NCBI RefSeq assembly: GCF_051622035.1
Contig: NC_135360.1
Span: 26,115,206 to 26,179,205, forward strand
Direction: 5' to 3'
DNA: 64,000 bases
Origin: Arctopsyche grandis
Lineage: Eukaryota > Arthropoda > Insecta > Trichoptera > Hydropsychidae
Of the stretch, positions 11,607-22,700 are shown in pieces; within the stretch, counting starts at the first letter, position 1, and every line of letters starts with the position of its first letter. The notes beneath the pieces are model-generated. The model made no database searches. It was not told the origin of the DNA and saw only the letters and a program-made list of their open reading frames with translations. The position numbers and the translations under genes were made by a program.

Positions 11607-13098
11607 ATGCTGAAAAGATGTTTCCCTTGGTAATTCAATTCTTCAATGAAAAAGATGGACAGCAATCTAAATTACAAAATTGGCTTCTTTATGTAACAAT
11701 CTGAAACAATCGCTGAGATTTGCAAAATATCTCTTGAAAATCTAAATATTCCCATGGATAAGCTTATCGCTTTTTGTGGAGATAATACGAACACTAACTT
11801 CGGAGGTCTAAACCGAGCTGGAAGAAATAATGTGTTTTTTAGACTAAATTCTGAATTGGAAAGAGATATTGAAGGCAAAGGATGTCCAGCACACGTTTTG
11901 CATAACACTCTATCAATAGCCGCTGATGTTTTAACTGTCGATGTTGAATCAATAGTCGTCAAGATATTCAAATACATTTACACCGTGAGGACTGAAAAAC
12001 TCAAAGACTTTTGTGAATATGTTGGTGTTGTCTACCAAAACTTATTATTAGAGGTAGGACCGGAAGCGCGCCGTCTATTGTTCCATTATTGTAAATGCTT
12101 TGTAAAAAAGGTTCGGCAAACCTTTAACAATGCATTTACAACATGTGAACAATGAACAGCGCGCTCTGGGTCCGCTCTTTACTTATTATCCTACGTTGGG
12201 ACCAGGTGGTTATCACTTTTACCTGCAATTGAAAGAATATTGAATCTGTGGCAGCCATTAAAATATTTTTTCGCTAACGAAGACAGACCACCAAAAGCCC
12301 TTAAAGATTTTTTTGATGATCCAATGAGTGAACCTTATTTTTGCTTCTTGCATTCACAGCCCAAACATTTGAATCTCAAATTAAAAAAAATAGAAAAATC
12401 AAACATCACAGTCCTGGAAGTAAAGCCTTTATTAGAAGAGACAAAACGACATATGATCGAGAGAAAAAAATCCAATTTTATTGGAATTGGCGACAAAAAA
12501 AATCTTGAATCTCTTAAAGCTTGATTCTGGAAACAGTGCCAAAGTTGAAACTTTCGAAAAACAGACTGTCGATTTCTTTAACACTGCTGTGGAATACATT
12601 GATAAGTGGTCCCAATCATTCAAAAAATTTAATGCTTTCGATTGGATAACTCTCAAGCAAGTTCCTGAATGGGGGGAAATAGAACGAGCCGTTGAATATT
12701 TGCAAGTAAGGAACATCGATGTTGGAAACAAAGAGCTTCTTTTCAACCAGTTCGTATATTTAAATAAAAATAATACCAACGAAAACTGGGAGACAACGCT
12801 GAAATTGAGTATGGAAGAGAAATGGCTGAAGTTTTTTAGAGATACCAAGCATATTGAACAGAAGTCATGTTTAATAAAACTATGTGAGTATATATTTGCC
12901 ATTCCAGCCCACAATGCCAATGTGGAGACAATATTTTCCCTGATGTCAACACATTGGTCGGATGAAAGAAATAAGCTGGCAGTTGAGACAGTTGAGGCAA
13001 TTTTGGTTTGCCAGTATAATTTTAAAATGACTTGCGCCCAATTTTATCATCATGTAAAAGAGGAAAACGATTTAATAAAAAAGTTAAATCATCGTTAA
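11607..13098 (+). pseudogene. hAT transposase, broken
   Basis: Segments in successive frames resemble hAT-family transposases. 11754-12040 carries an FCGDNTNTNFGGLNRAG block followed by GCPAHVLHN, the RNase H-like catalytic region. 12190-12522 continues with GTRWLSLLPAIERIL once the MITE at 12049-12181 is ignored. 12481-13098 ends with the hAT C-terminal dimerisation domain (FAIPAHNANVETIFSLM, then HWSDERNKL). There is a frame change near 11700, another at an A-run near 12490, and the MITE interrupts the middle. The protein cannot be made intact. It is the former transposase of the surrounding TIR element. Confidence 0.85.
12049..12181. mobile_element. hAT MITE family 1, 133 bp, inside transposase remnant
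   Basis: TAGAGGTAGGACCGGAAGCG to GTCCGCTCTTTA, flanked by exact 8-bp CTTATTAT repeats (12041-12048 and 12182-12189). Ignoring the MITE and one target copy restores the reading frame across the junction, which shows that it is an insertion. Confidence 0.93.
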
Positions 13099-13496
13099 AA
13101 TACGATTGCGCTAAGAAAGACTAATTTTTTAAAATAAACTATTACCTACTTACTTTTCCATGTTTTATTTATGTAGCCCTTAAATGTCCCGTATCAATGT
13201 TTGACAATTATGGCAACCCTATCTATGGTCAATGATCTAGGGTTTTTTTGGATTGACTACAATTTTTATACCTGCTTTCTATTGGATTTCTAAATAATTC
13301 TAGTCGGAAATGTTGGCGAAATTTTCAGCGTAGCTTTCAACAGAAAAGACGTCAGCACCAAGGGGTTAAAAGGTTGTAAAGCACTGGGCAACCGTCGCGT
13401 GTAGAATTCACCCGCCATGTGCACGCGGTTTGCTACTTCAGAGTAGCGCGGGTAACCGTCGCGGGTAGTCGACCCGCTGTGCACGTGCTGATCAAC

Positions 13497-13671
13497 ATGA
13501 GCATCGTCACAGAACGTGTTATCGCCGAAGTCTCCAAAAGGGCTTGTTTGTGGGATGTCACAACGGATGCATACAAAAATAGAGATACCAGACAAGCCTC
13601 CTGGCTAGAAATAGCGGCAGAATTATTCCCAAATTTTAGCAGCTTGAGTGCAGGAGATAAAAGACTAACAG
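13497..13671 (+). CDS. Gene A exon 1: MADF-BESS regulator
   Basis: The predicted protein is a DNA-binding transcriptional regulator of the MADF-BESS (Adf-1-like) family. MADF is a Myb/SANT-like domain and acts in the nucleus. ATG 13497 is the first in-frame ATG and has a good context (AACATGA). Exon 1 encodes residues 1-58, the first half of MADF: VIAEVSKRACLWDV, then DAYKNRD, then ASWLEIAAELFP. It ends at ACAG|GTAAAT, phase 1, and the split codon closes with TT of the exon at 16597 to give Val59. The intron is 2925 bp and holds a hAT element with a MITE inside it. The 5' flank lies just after the TTAA end of a piggyBac-like MITE and repeats AACCGTCGCG twice. Start and splice sites are read from sequence; expression is unproven. 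Confidence 0.85.
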
Positions 13672-13856
13672 GTAAATGAAGCCCTTTATATCCAATCCAA
13701 ATCACTTTTTATATTACTTATTAACCTAATTAATTAACTAAACCTAACCTAAATTCTACTTAGTTCTGAATTGATTTTGTCGTCTGACGAAGTTTGGGTT
13801 CTTATCCGATCGTTTTCAAACTTTGCCATTTTGCTCGGTTTGATCATCAATATACA

Positions 13857-15482
13857 TATGTAAGCAGTGGCGGACTGGCCATACAAGCGAACATGCCCGA
13901 TGGCATGGGGGCCCCACTATCTTTTAGAAAATATGGGCCCTCAGTAAAATTAAATAACTTTTTAACTACTTCACGTGTGTAAAAATTTATAGGATATTGC
14001 ACTTTGGGACATAAAGTTTGGGTATTTCAACAAAACAAATTTCTTACGACATACACAAACAACTAATACCAGCTTTAACAGCGCAAGGATCGGTTAACTT
14101 TTTTTATTAGGCTCGAAATGTAAGTTTCAACATTTACGTGGGCCCTTTTGCCGGGCCCATTTCCAACCTCAAGATTATGTATATACCAATATCTATGTAA
14201 CGACTACCTACTGAAATAAAAATGGGAATAAACGAATTTCTGTGAATAATATAAACTGAATTGCTTAAATCAATTTTGATAGGACAATTCATTATCAACC
14301 AGCGATTTAAATTTACTTCATACTTTCAAAATAACATTTGATTATACATACTTCGACGATATAGTAAGATTTAAATACACAATTTTAAATAGTGGAAGAA
14401 AAATCCGGTAAACTGCCAACAGGAGTAAAATGTCACTTTCAATCAACGGGTGTTCACGAAATTTTATATATCAAGCATTAGGTTTATTATTATAGATATG
14501 AAATGTCAGTTCAATACGTCGAAAAGTTTCCGAGAAAAAAATAAAAATACCTCGATCTTATAGGGTAAAAGTACTACTTCCGGTTGAGATAAAAATAATT
14601 TTATATATACGAATACATATATAAAATAATAAAAAGATACAGAAACACACACTCAGACACACAGAGCCGCATTTTTCTATATTATGTAAACGTGATCAGT
14701 AGAGGTAGGATAGTCACAGTGCTATCCATTGTTCCATTGTTGTAAATCCTTTGTAAAAAAGGTTCGGCAAACCTTTAACAATGCATTTACAACCTTTGAA
14801 CAATACGCGGCACCTTCTGGGTCCGGTGACTAGTGATCAGTGATCGATTCTGAGTTCGAATTTTCGCTTGTTGTTATTACGTACATATGTACATAGGTAA
14901 AGTGAAAAGACAATCGGTAGAAATTAAGTTAATTGATAGTTTTTTAGTGACTCAGTTTGATGGTCTATTTATTTTGTTGACCATGTGAAGATTTTTGGAA
15001 AAAATTTTTCGCCTGCGGCGCTTTTTACATAATATTTTTTTATATTGATTTTTTCAAAAATTAGTTATAAAATATGAAAAAAATAAGGGTATTTTTGAAA
15101 AAATATTATATAAAAAGCTAAAATTTTCATATTTTATAACTCAATAGGGGGTATGCAAAGAATATTTTCCATTTTTATTCCGATATAAAAAAGATTTTTT
15201 AAAAAAATATTCAATTTTGCATTCTTACCTAGGACAAGGGTTAAAACTAAATATACAATGTAATTTATGGATCTATGGGCTTTTGCCATTTTTCTTGTAC
15301 CTAAATTTGTTTATTTCATTTTTTAAAATTCCATTTATTTTTTACCCTTGATTTTTAGCGTGATGGAAAGAAGACAATTTTGTTATATGGGGGGGAGGGG
15401 GGACAAATTTTTGTAACCCCGGGGGCCCCCTTTGACTCCTGGCATGCACTGATTTCAGTCCCAGTCCGCCACTGTATGTAAG
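13857..15482. mobile_element. Non-autonomous hAT element copy 2, in gene A intron
   Basis: 13865-15474 starts CAGTGGCGGACTGGCC and ends CCAGTCCGCCACTG. It is flanked by exact 8-bp TATGTAAG at 13857-13864 and 15475-15482. It shares its ends and long interior blocks with 3857-5170. It differs by an extra segment near 14390-14690 and by an inserted 133-bp MITE. No transposase is seen. Confidence 0.92.
14700..14832. mobile_element. hAT MITE family 1, 133 bp, nested in hAT copy 2
   Basis: TAGAGGTAGGATAGTCACAG to GGGTCCGGTGACTA, with exact 8-bp GTGATCAG on both sides (14692-14699 and 14833-14840). It therefore inserted after the enclosing hAT copy. Confidence 0.93.
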
Positions 15483-15864
15483 TGGAAATGACGTCCGCCA
15501 TTACCATGGTGAAAAATAATCGTAATAGACACGTTTGAAAATACTGCATCTTCCTTCACGGTGACGTCTAGCGTTGACGGTGACGTCTATCGTCCACACT
15601 GTTCCATTTGTCCACACTGTTCTGATCGTTTTTTCACTTTTCGCCCCCCTCTCGCTATGGAAGATTCAGCACTTTGCTATACTCATGATCAAAGTTTACG
15701 GAGAGAATTGGTGATTTCTTAATTAGGTTTTTTTTATATATTTTAAACATTTTTTTCTCTTGAGTATAGAGTTACCATTAGTCTTCTTATGCATGTCTTT
15801 TTGAGAACTTGATTTTTTAGAGTTTTTTGGATTTTGCTTTCTTAAAACCTTTTACCTAGAGGTC

Positions 15865-16445
15865 GAGATTTTGAGATTTTGGCTGATTCGAACTAAGAAT
15901 CGATCACTGATCACCTTTTAATGATCTAGAAAAAATGTGTGTGTGTGTGAGTCTGTGTATTTTGGGGATTTTTTGAATACCGTTAGTCCTATCGAACTGA
16001 AACGTAGTATCGGTTACTGAAATTCTTATCGATATGACGTAAATTTTTTTCAAATTTTTAAGTTGAACGGAAATGGTACCTCCCTTCAATGGTTCAATTA
16101 TCTCCCAAACCGCTAACCGAATCAGATTGAATTTTTACTTTATCTATGTACGTAGTAACAATAGATGAAGTTTTGTGATCATCATTGAAGTATAATGTAT
16201 AATGAAGTATAATTCTACTTCAATGGTGATCATGCGAAAATTCGAACTCGAGATTTTGACTGATTCGAACTCAGAATCGATTACTGATCACGTTTTCATG
16301 ATCTAGAAAAAATGTGTGTGTGTCTGTGTATTTTTTGAAAACCATTAGTCCTATCAAACTGAAACTTAGTATCGGTTACTGAAATTCTTATCTACACGAC
16401 TTAAATTTTTTTCAAATTTTTAAGTTGACTGGAAATGGTACCTCC
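15865..16445. repeat. Direct repeat pair in gene A intron
   Basis: Two related blocks (about 15865-16090 and 16244-16445) share TGACTGATTCGAACT-like, GATCTAGAAAAAATGTGTGTG, AGTATCGGTTACTGAAATTC and GGAAATGGTACCTCCC segments, offset by about 380 bp. A GT microsatellite lies inside each. The class is unknown. Confidence 0.7.
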
Positions 16446-16596
16446 CCTTATAGGTGTCCTCTTTTTTACATGTAATAGAAATAATAATTTTTATAACCTA
16501 ATTTTTTTTTTATTTTTACATGTAATAGAAATTATAAATTTTACACCCTAATAATATCTGATATCTGAAATTAAAATGAAATTGTATTTGTTACAG

Positions 16597-17045
16597 TTTA
16601 TAAAATTCAACGGCGGTGGAAGAATGCACGAGACTGCTACTCTAAAGCTCTGACTTTGAAAAAATTAAATAGGAAAAATAGTAAAACGTATGTCTTCTTT
16701 GAGCAACTTAAATTTTTGGAGCAATTAGATCAAAAAAAGCTTTTAAAAAGAGACGATTCGGATCGATTTGTGAGCTATTCTACTTCAGTTTCTGAAGAAT
16801 CAGAAACTGAACTAGAAACACAAAAAATAAAGTCGAAAAAGAGAAAACTCGACGATGACGTAGATTGCAAAAATAAACTTTTGGAAATGTCACTAAAGTC
16901 ATCAAAAGATGGAATTGATACTGATGTTGCATTTTTTCAATCGATACTTCCCATGGTACGCGATCTCGATGAACTAGAGAAATTGGTGTTTCGATCAAAA
17001 GTTATTGAGGAATTGATAAATATTAAACTGAAGAAATCTAAATAA
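16597..17045 (+). CDS. Gene A exon 2: MADF C-half, linker and BESS motif
   Basis: The acceptor is TTTGTTACAG|TTTATAAAATTC. The first two bases complete the codon begun at 13671, giving a continuous MADF second half (VYKIQRRWKNARDCYSK, residues 59-75). Then follow a polar/acidic linker, a basic KIKSKKRK nuclear-localisation-like run (about 135-142), and a BESS motif at about 166-202 (AFFQSILPMVRDLDELEKL). The stop is TAA 17043-17045, giving 207 aa, usual for the family. AATAAA signals follow within 40 bp. BESS motifs mediate protein-protein contacts in this family. The function of this paralogue is unknown. Confidence 0.87.
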
Positions 17046-17734
17046 TGTAAATAAAAAAAATAATTTAAGTGTTGTAAATAAATATGATCCAATAACAGTT
17101 TTGGTTTTTTTTTGTAAAAAATACCTTTAATGTTTATGTATAATCACTTGCCTCTCCCTTCCTTCTCACTCGCTCGCGTATAAACAGACAGGCGTGAGCG
17201 AGATGTAAAAGCAGTAGCTGTAGCACCATAATTACTTTGTCATTTAATTTCCAAAATCTTTGAATGTAAAGAATGAGGGAGAGGCTTATTTATTTAGTAT
17301 TTAATTCCAGATAAGGGGGTACCGAATCTTGATATTATCAAAGCTAACTCTTTTGAGTCTAGCTTGCAAAAAGTCCATTTTGATAGAGCTCTGTCAACTT
17401 TACTCGTATGTGCGAGTGAGCGAATGAGATGGCGTCATGCACTCTCCATTCTTCATCTCGCTCTTACAACATCCATGCAGTCATTAACAGCAGCACTTTT
17501 AAATCTATTTAAAATCATTTACCGCTCAAATTAGACCGTTTCGATAAAAAAAATATTGAGAAAACCAACCCTTATGAACGTGGTGAAATAAAAAAACTGG
17601 CCAAATAAACGCAAACTAGCAGGGAGAGAAAATCCGTAAAAAATATATTTTTGACTTAAAATTCGCTGGACAACTAATTATAAGTATTTTAAAACAATAA
17701 AAAATCACAATCAATAGAAAAAACATCTGACTAT

Positions 17735-17945
17735 TGATTCCAATACTCACTTTGAGCAAATCAATACTAGATTTTGACCGCAAAAGCCAAAAAACTATAA
17801 AAATCACGCGTTTTTTTAAACGCTCATATCTCGTAAACGATCACTAACCAACAAAAAATCATTATCATATACGAATTCAGTTGGTCAAACTTGTAAAGAT
17901 TGGTAAGTCTCCGCTCTGGTAACTCAAAAACGTGATTTTTGTTGC
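17735..17945. repeat. Dispersed repeat (AACGCTCATATCTCGTAAACG family)
   Basis: The core AACGCTCATATCTCGTAAAC with flanking GACCGCAAAA and TAGTCTCCGCTC-type text recurs at 20710-20890 and, inverted and diverged, at about 60590-60850. All three include a TGCTCAGTGT or similar edge. The termini and class are unclear. Confidence 0.6.
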
Positions 17946-18769
17946 TCAGTGTAATTAAACTTGATTACTCTCCGCTCCGGTTTTTTTTTGTTGCTTAGTG
18001 TAATCATTGATTACACTAAGCAACAAAAAAATTGTGTATTGATTACTAATCAATACACAATTTTGAAACAGAATCCGATTTTCACAATGTACTTTCGCCT
18101 TTGAATGTGAATTTGTGACAAACTGTCTAGTCATCGTTACGAACGCAGGTACATATACCTAAAATTATCGAAAAAAAATGCGAGCGCTAGGAGTCTTTAT
18201 CTGTACACTGACTGTTGCTGATGCTCACCATTTCCCAGATTTGGGATCACCGTTGATGGAATGAACAAGTATTATCATAGATCTAGAATATGTGTATTAT
18301 ACAGAATATGTGTATTATACATCAATGAGTATTATAGATATACTAGTGAATAGCCCGATGAAACATCATCGCATGGGTATAAAATTATTATATACTCGTA
18401 TAAAACTAAAAAAAAAAAATCCGGAACCGGAACCGTTATTTTCGTAGACTCTCATAGATAGTTTTCAATTCTTTATTTGTAATAATTTTCAATTCTTAAA
18501 AATACGCAGACTCCCATAGAGAGTTTTCAATTATTTATTTAAAGACTTCCTATTTTTTTCTATTATTATTAGCTATCGCCCCGAGCGATACTTCAAATCG
18601 AAATCGATTCACTCGATCCATGACACCCGACCACTCCCGACCTCTCCCGACTACTTCCGACTTCTCCCGACAACTACCGAAAATATGACTCCGTTTTGAT
18701 TGGTTGTCCATACGTTCTGTACGATTATTGAATATTAACGTTATTTAGAGCGGTCTTTATATCCGTATC

Positions 18770-18835
18770 ATGGTGTACTGTTCAGCGTATATTGATCTGG
18801 GCGCGAGTGGGGTAGGTTCGAGTCGGCGTCCTGGA
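18770..18835 (+). other. tRNA-like promoter remnant (SINE-like)
   Basis: TATTGATCTGGGCGCGAGTG followed by GGTTCGAGTCGG looks like the B box of a tRNA-derived Pol III promoter. A similar string (GGGGTGATCGGTTCGAGTCG) lies at 19097-19117. No tRNA cloverleaf can be drawn, so this is at most a SINE-head relic. Confidence 0.3.
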
Positions 18836-19190
18836 ATTGATTTTATTTTTCAAATATCGCTAAAATATAAATTAATTTCAATAATTTCAATTAAAAATAT
18901 ATATTTAATTGTCTTATATGAAAAGAAAAAAAAATGGTTCAAAACCTCGCTAAATGAAATTATTAAAATTACGTATTTTTATATGGTGAGAAGGAATATT
19001 TCAATTAATGTTTAAAAAAAAAAAGGCGGAATGAAAAATTGGATTTGGCGTGATGTCTGAGACCATTAGCTCATTAGACCCATATTCAGGCTATTTGGGG
19101 TGATCGGTTCGAGTCGCGACAAAGTCGTCTCGTCGAAAAATGAATTAATCGATTTTTATCGATTCGTTCATTATGTTCGGCGAGAGTTAG

Positions 19191-19225
19191 GACACACACA
19201 CACCCACACACACACACACACCCAC

Positions 19226-19316
<91 letters not shown>
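19191..19316. repeat. (CA)n microsatellite with CCCA interruptions
   Basis: About 125 bp of CA repeats interrupted by several CACCCAC variants. Frames through it encode only Thr-His repeats on one strand and Cys-Val repeats on the other. Confidence 0.95.
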
Positions 19317-19318
<2 letters not shown>

Positions 19319-19495
19319 TTACCGTCTTTATATATATGATGTAGAATAACATAGATGGGGCCTGACCATAGACATCTATGGGCCTGACGCTCTAAGCTTG
19401 TCTACCTGGCTTGGTATGCATACAAATAAACTGCATGCCTATTCTCAGTAGCTAGCTGACTTGCAAGTAAGAAGGTCGATTGACATTTTTCGAAA

Positions 19496-19572
19496 ATGCC
19501 AACGTGTTCAGTGAAATTGTGTCACAATTACTCAAGAAAACATAACAAGGAGGATGGCATCACATATCATAG
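19496..19572 (+). CDS. THAP gene exon 1 (zinc-coordinating Cys pair)
   Basis: The predicted protein is a THAP-domain DNA-binding protein (C2CH zinc finger, related to the P-element transposase DNA-binding domain). Exon 1 runs from ATG 19496 to AG|GTAATA and encodes MPTCSVKLCHNYSRK..GITYH. Cys4 and Cys9 form the family C-x4-C pair directly after the start, which supports this start. The exon ends in phase 2 and its Arg codon is completed by G at 20989. The exon is too short to stand out as an open frame on its own. The intron of 1416 bp carries a 929-bp TIR element. Confidence 0.85.
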
Positions 19573-19654
19573 GTAATAAATAAATATAATTTCTTCAATT
19601 ATAATAGTATTTTAACATTATTGTAATATCGGTGCGATGTTTGTACGGATGTTA

Positions 19655-20583
19655 TGGTGCTTACGGACTAAACCAACGACGATTTTGGGCCAACTTTTTA
19701 ACCAGCAGGATAAAACCAGTAGCGTACAAAATATCGAAATAAAAATTAAATTTAAAAATTGAAATTAAATATCAAAATTAAAACTATTATACTAAAATTA
19801 AATTAAAATATCAAAATAAAATTATAATCATTATATTAAAATTAAAATTAAATATTGAAAGTTAAAACAGAACATGCCCAATTTAAATAAATTTTCGAGA
19901 TTGACCTAAAATTAGATCATCAACAATCACATACAGGTAATCCTCGACTTTTGTTTGTCGAAGATGTTTTGACTTACGAAGATACGCACTAAGATCGAAA
20001 AAAAAACAAAGAATTATTATTTTTACTTCCCCGTAATGCACAGTTACTGAGAATATATCATATATTAGTATGGGTGATCCAGCGATCGTCGCCAATCCGT
20101 TGCGTTGTCGGTACATCAATCGAAATTTTTTTAGTCTTCAATTGTTTCTCTCGTCGAAATAAATTAAATAATTAGATCCATCTCAGAGGTAAAATTTTTC
20201 GGATAATGTGTGATTATTAATTTTATTTCGACGAAAGAAAAAAAACCCTTTGACAAATCACCGACATCAGTATCGACACCGACATCAATCACCGAAATAC
20301 AGTAGTATATCGTGACGACTTTTAAGAAATAATACGATTTTTTTTCGCTCGTAATCAGAGAAATTATAAGATTTCTCTGGTTGTAAATGCGTATCGTCGT
20401 AATTCAAAACATTGTTGTAATTCAAAACATCAACGATGATCTAATTTTAGCACAATCTCGCTCTTTAGCTTAATTTTGATATTTAATTTCAATTATTTAA
20501 TTAAATTTTTATTTCGATATTTTGTACGCTACTGGTTTTAAAAGTTGGCCCAAAATCGTCGTTGGTTTGGTCCGTACGCAGCA
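19655..20583. mobile_element. TIR element with TTA duplication, in THAP intron 1
   Basis: Terminal inverted repeats of about 90 bp (TACGGACTAAACCAACGACG at the left, CGTCGTTGGTTTGGTCCGTA at the right) are flanked by TTA on each side (19652-19654 and 20584-20586). The duplication length suggests PIF/Harbinger or a relative. The interior is AT-rich and non-coding. A related composite copy lies at 47661-50185. Confidence 0.8.
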
Positions 20584-20709
20584 TTAGAACAGTGGTTGGC
20601 AACCTATGCCACACGTGCCATTAGAATCTAATGGCACGTGGCACTGAAGGAAATTCGGAAATCAACACTAAGTTTAAAACTACAAATGATACTATACATC
20701 AATACTATA

Positions 20710-20890
20710 TTTTGAGTTAAAGACCGCAAAATCCAAAAAACCATAAAAATCGCGCATTTTTTTAAACGCTCATATCTCGTAAACGATCACTAAACAACAA
20801 AAATCATTATCATATTAAAATTCAGTGGGTCAAACTTAGTAAAGATTGGTTAGTCTCCGCTCTGGTATTTTTTTTTGTTGCTCAGTGTTA
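20710..20890. repeat. Dispersed repeat, second copy
   Basis: Shares AACGCTCATATCTCGTAAAC, GTCTCCGCTCTGGT and TTGTTGCTCAGTGT with 17735-17945. It lies in THAP intron 1 after the TIR element. Confidence 0.6.
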
Positions 20891-20988
20891 TTATTATTAA
20901 TATTAACTATTCAACTTTATCAAAAAATGTCTTAAGGTTATCCAACATTACAATAATATAGTAAACAACACTGATTTATTTATTAAAG

Positions 20989-21172
20989 GTTTCCACAAGA
21001 TCCTATATGTAGAGAAAAATGGATCGCATTACTTCGAAAACAGAGATGTGAAGATGACTGGGCTGTAACAAAATTTAGTTTCATATGTTCAAATCATTTT
21101 AATAAAAATAATATGATTATTGCCGAAAATGGGTATAGGCGACTAAAAAAGGAATCTTTGCCCATATTTGAA
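20989..21172 (+). CDS. THAP gene exon 2 (rest of C2CH zinc finger)
   Basis: The acceptor TTTATTAAAG|G completes the exon 1 Arg codon. The exon gives FPQDPICREKWIALLRK, with the conserved Pro of FP and the conserved Trp (residue 37), then FSFICSNHF supplying the second zinc pair (Cys59, His62), and ends with SLPIF, the counterpart of the AVPTIF box that closes THAP domains. The domain thus spans residues 1-86. The donor is GAA|GTTCGT, weak but in phase 0; the alternative GTATAT four bases later would throw exon 3 out of frame. Confidence 0.85.
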
Positions 21173-21262
21173 GTTCGTATATAATTCGTTTAAAATAAAC
21201 TGAAAAATATGTATATTTCAAATGTGCATATATGTATAAATTAATTATTATTATTATTTCAG

Positions 21263-21580
21263 GATTCATCACTGCTCCATGAACAACCCGTGGAAGTTCC
21301 TGTGGAATTTCCGTCAGAACTTCCTACGGAAGCTTCTGTACACGAAAATAATCTAAAAGAGATTTCGGTTGCTAACCTAATAACATTTTTAGATACACCA
21401 CGAGAAATAATCTTGAAAAATGAAATATATAAAAGAAAAATTTTATGTAAAAAACATATATTAAAGATAAAAGCATTACAGAAATGTAATAGTAGATTAA
21501 TTAAGAAAATCTCTTCGTTGCACTACATTATTAAAAAAAATAATTTAAAAAATAAAAAATCCATTTCGAAAGACCATTAA
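21263..21580 (+). CDS. THAP gene exon 3 (C-terminal coiled coil)
   Basis: The acceptor TATTATTTCAG|GATTCATC continues in phase 0. The exon encodes an acidic, proline-spaced stretch (VEVPVEFPSELPTEAS), then a Lys/Leu/Ile-rich segment (about residues 135-185) with heptad-like spacing such as KHILKIKALQKCNSRLIKKI. A C-terminal coiled coil is common in small THAP proteins and would allow dimerisation. Stop TAA 21578-21580, total 192 aa. The exon 2-3 junction is the least certain part of this model. Confidence 0.75.
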   Translation, partial: DSSLLHEQPVEVPVEFPSELPTEASVHENNLKEISVANLITFLDTPREIILKNEIYKRKILCKKHILKIKALQKCNSRLIKKISSLHYIIKKNNLKNKKSISKDH

Positions 21581-22620
21581 GACCGGCTGTTTTTCATCAA
21601 AATCGAGAAACGGCTGAATTATTTCATATTATGCATTTGAAGTGGTAAAAATAGTAAAAAAGCCATTTAAAAAGATTATATTCCCAGTCCCATTCATAAG
21701 ACTCCCATTATTATATTTAATTTTTTATATAATACCACAAATTATTTAAGTTCATTAAAATTAAAATCCTCTCGATTCCGAAAAACATCTTTGTGCACTT
21801 CTGCATTCATTCTCCAAATTCAAACGTACATATAATATAATTGAAATAATTTTTTTATTTATTTCATTTTATTTTATGTTTTTCACTAAAAACCGACCAA
21901 CCGGCCATTTTGATTCCATTTATTTCGATAAAAAATTCAAGTATTCATATTGTGGACGTAATTGCTAATATAAAGCTTTGAAAAGTGACGAATATATGCT
22001 TTGAAAGTCACTCAAAAAGCAAAAATTAATTAAATTGATGCTTATCTGCCCATTATATTTTTAAAAAGTTAATATTTTAACTGGCAAAGTACCGAAATTT
22101 TTATACATCTGATAAAAGTATATGACGTTCGAATGTTCAAAATACGCATAAGTTTTATCTTAAAAAGTTTTTTTTAAACGATTAATTATACAAATTTATA
22201 TATTTTTTAAAAATCTAAACTGCAATCATAAAACTCTAATTAAAATAATAAAGCTAAGGATTTATACTGTTAAAATTATATATGTACATTTTTTATTAAA
22301 AAGAGAAAGCAAATACAGGATATTTCAAAAGATGGACATGATTTTTTTTACTCTTTTAACTACGAATGGATGAAACTCTAAATGCCTCTCCCAACGCACA
22401 AACAGCCCCTAACCTCAGTTATTCACAAGATAGCGACCTCGCAAAGTCTGTCATAGGCAGATACATGCCTTCCAATAAATCTCTACGCGATTGCTCACAT
22501 TATCTACGTATAAAGATCTGGCAAGAATTTGAGGTATTAAAACCAACAGTACACATGTATAGCTCAGTGAATAGACCTTGATTGAAAAACATCACACGTC
22601 GTATGATTTGGATAATTTTG
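21581..22620. other. AT-rich intergenic, no gene recognised
   Basis: Holds the THAP 3' flank. An unremarkable 71-codon frame at 22366-22581 shows no domain or splice support. Confidence 0.45.
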
Positions 22621-22624
22621 ACTT

Positions 22625-22700
22625 CAAGTTGATAATTTCCTATCAGAGTTTGAAATCAGTTTAATTGTTGAAACGGTTCCTAAAAAATGGCTACCCACCT
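22625..22700 (+). mobile_element. SINE body fragment
   Basis: TCCTATCAGAGTTTG..TTGTTGAAACGGTTCCT matches the body of the SINEs at 28133-28580 and 59279-59705. The head and tail are missing. Confidence 0.5.

Larger units (their letters stand above)
17085..19495. other. Intergenic, repeat-derived; no gene seen
   Basis: Contains a dispersed repeat (17735-17945), a CTCCCGAC-rich patch near 18628-18680, two tRNA-like B-box sequences (18770-18835, 19040-19120) and a CA microsatellite. The open frames are short and featureless. Confidence 0.5.

Noticed and set aside
12432-12920. 162-codon minus-strand frame
   Set aside because: Antisense of the hAT transposase C-terminus.
19086-19352. Thr-His and Cys-Val repeat proteins
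   Set aside because: Translations of the (CA)n microsatellite.
22366-22581. 71-codon frame starting MDETLNASPNAQ
   Set aside because: No recognisable family, no neighbouring exon in phase.
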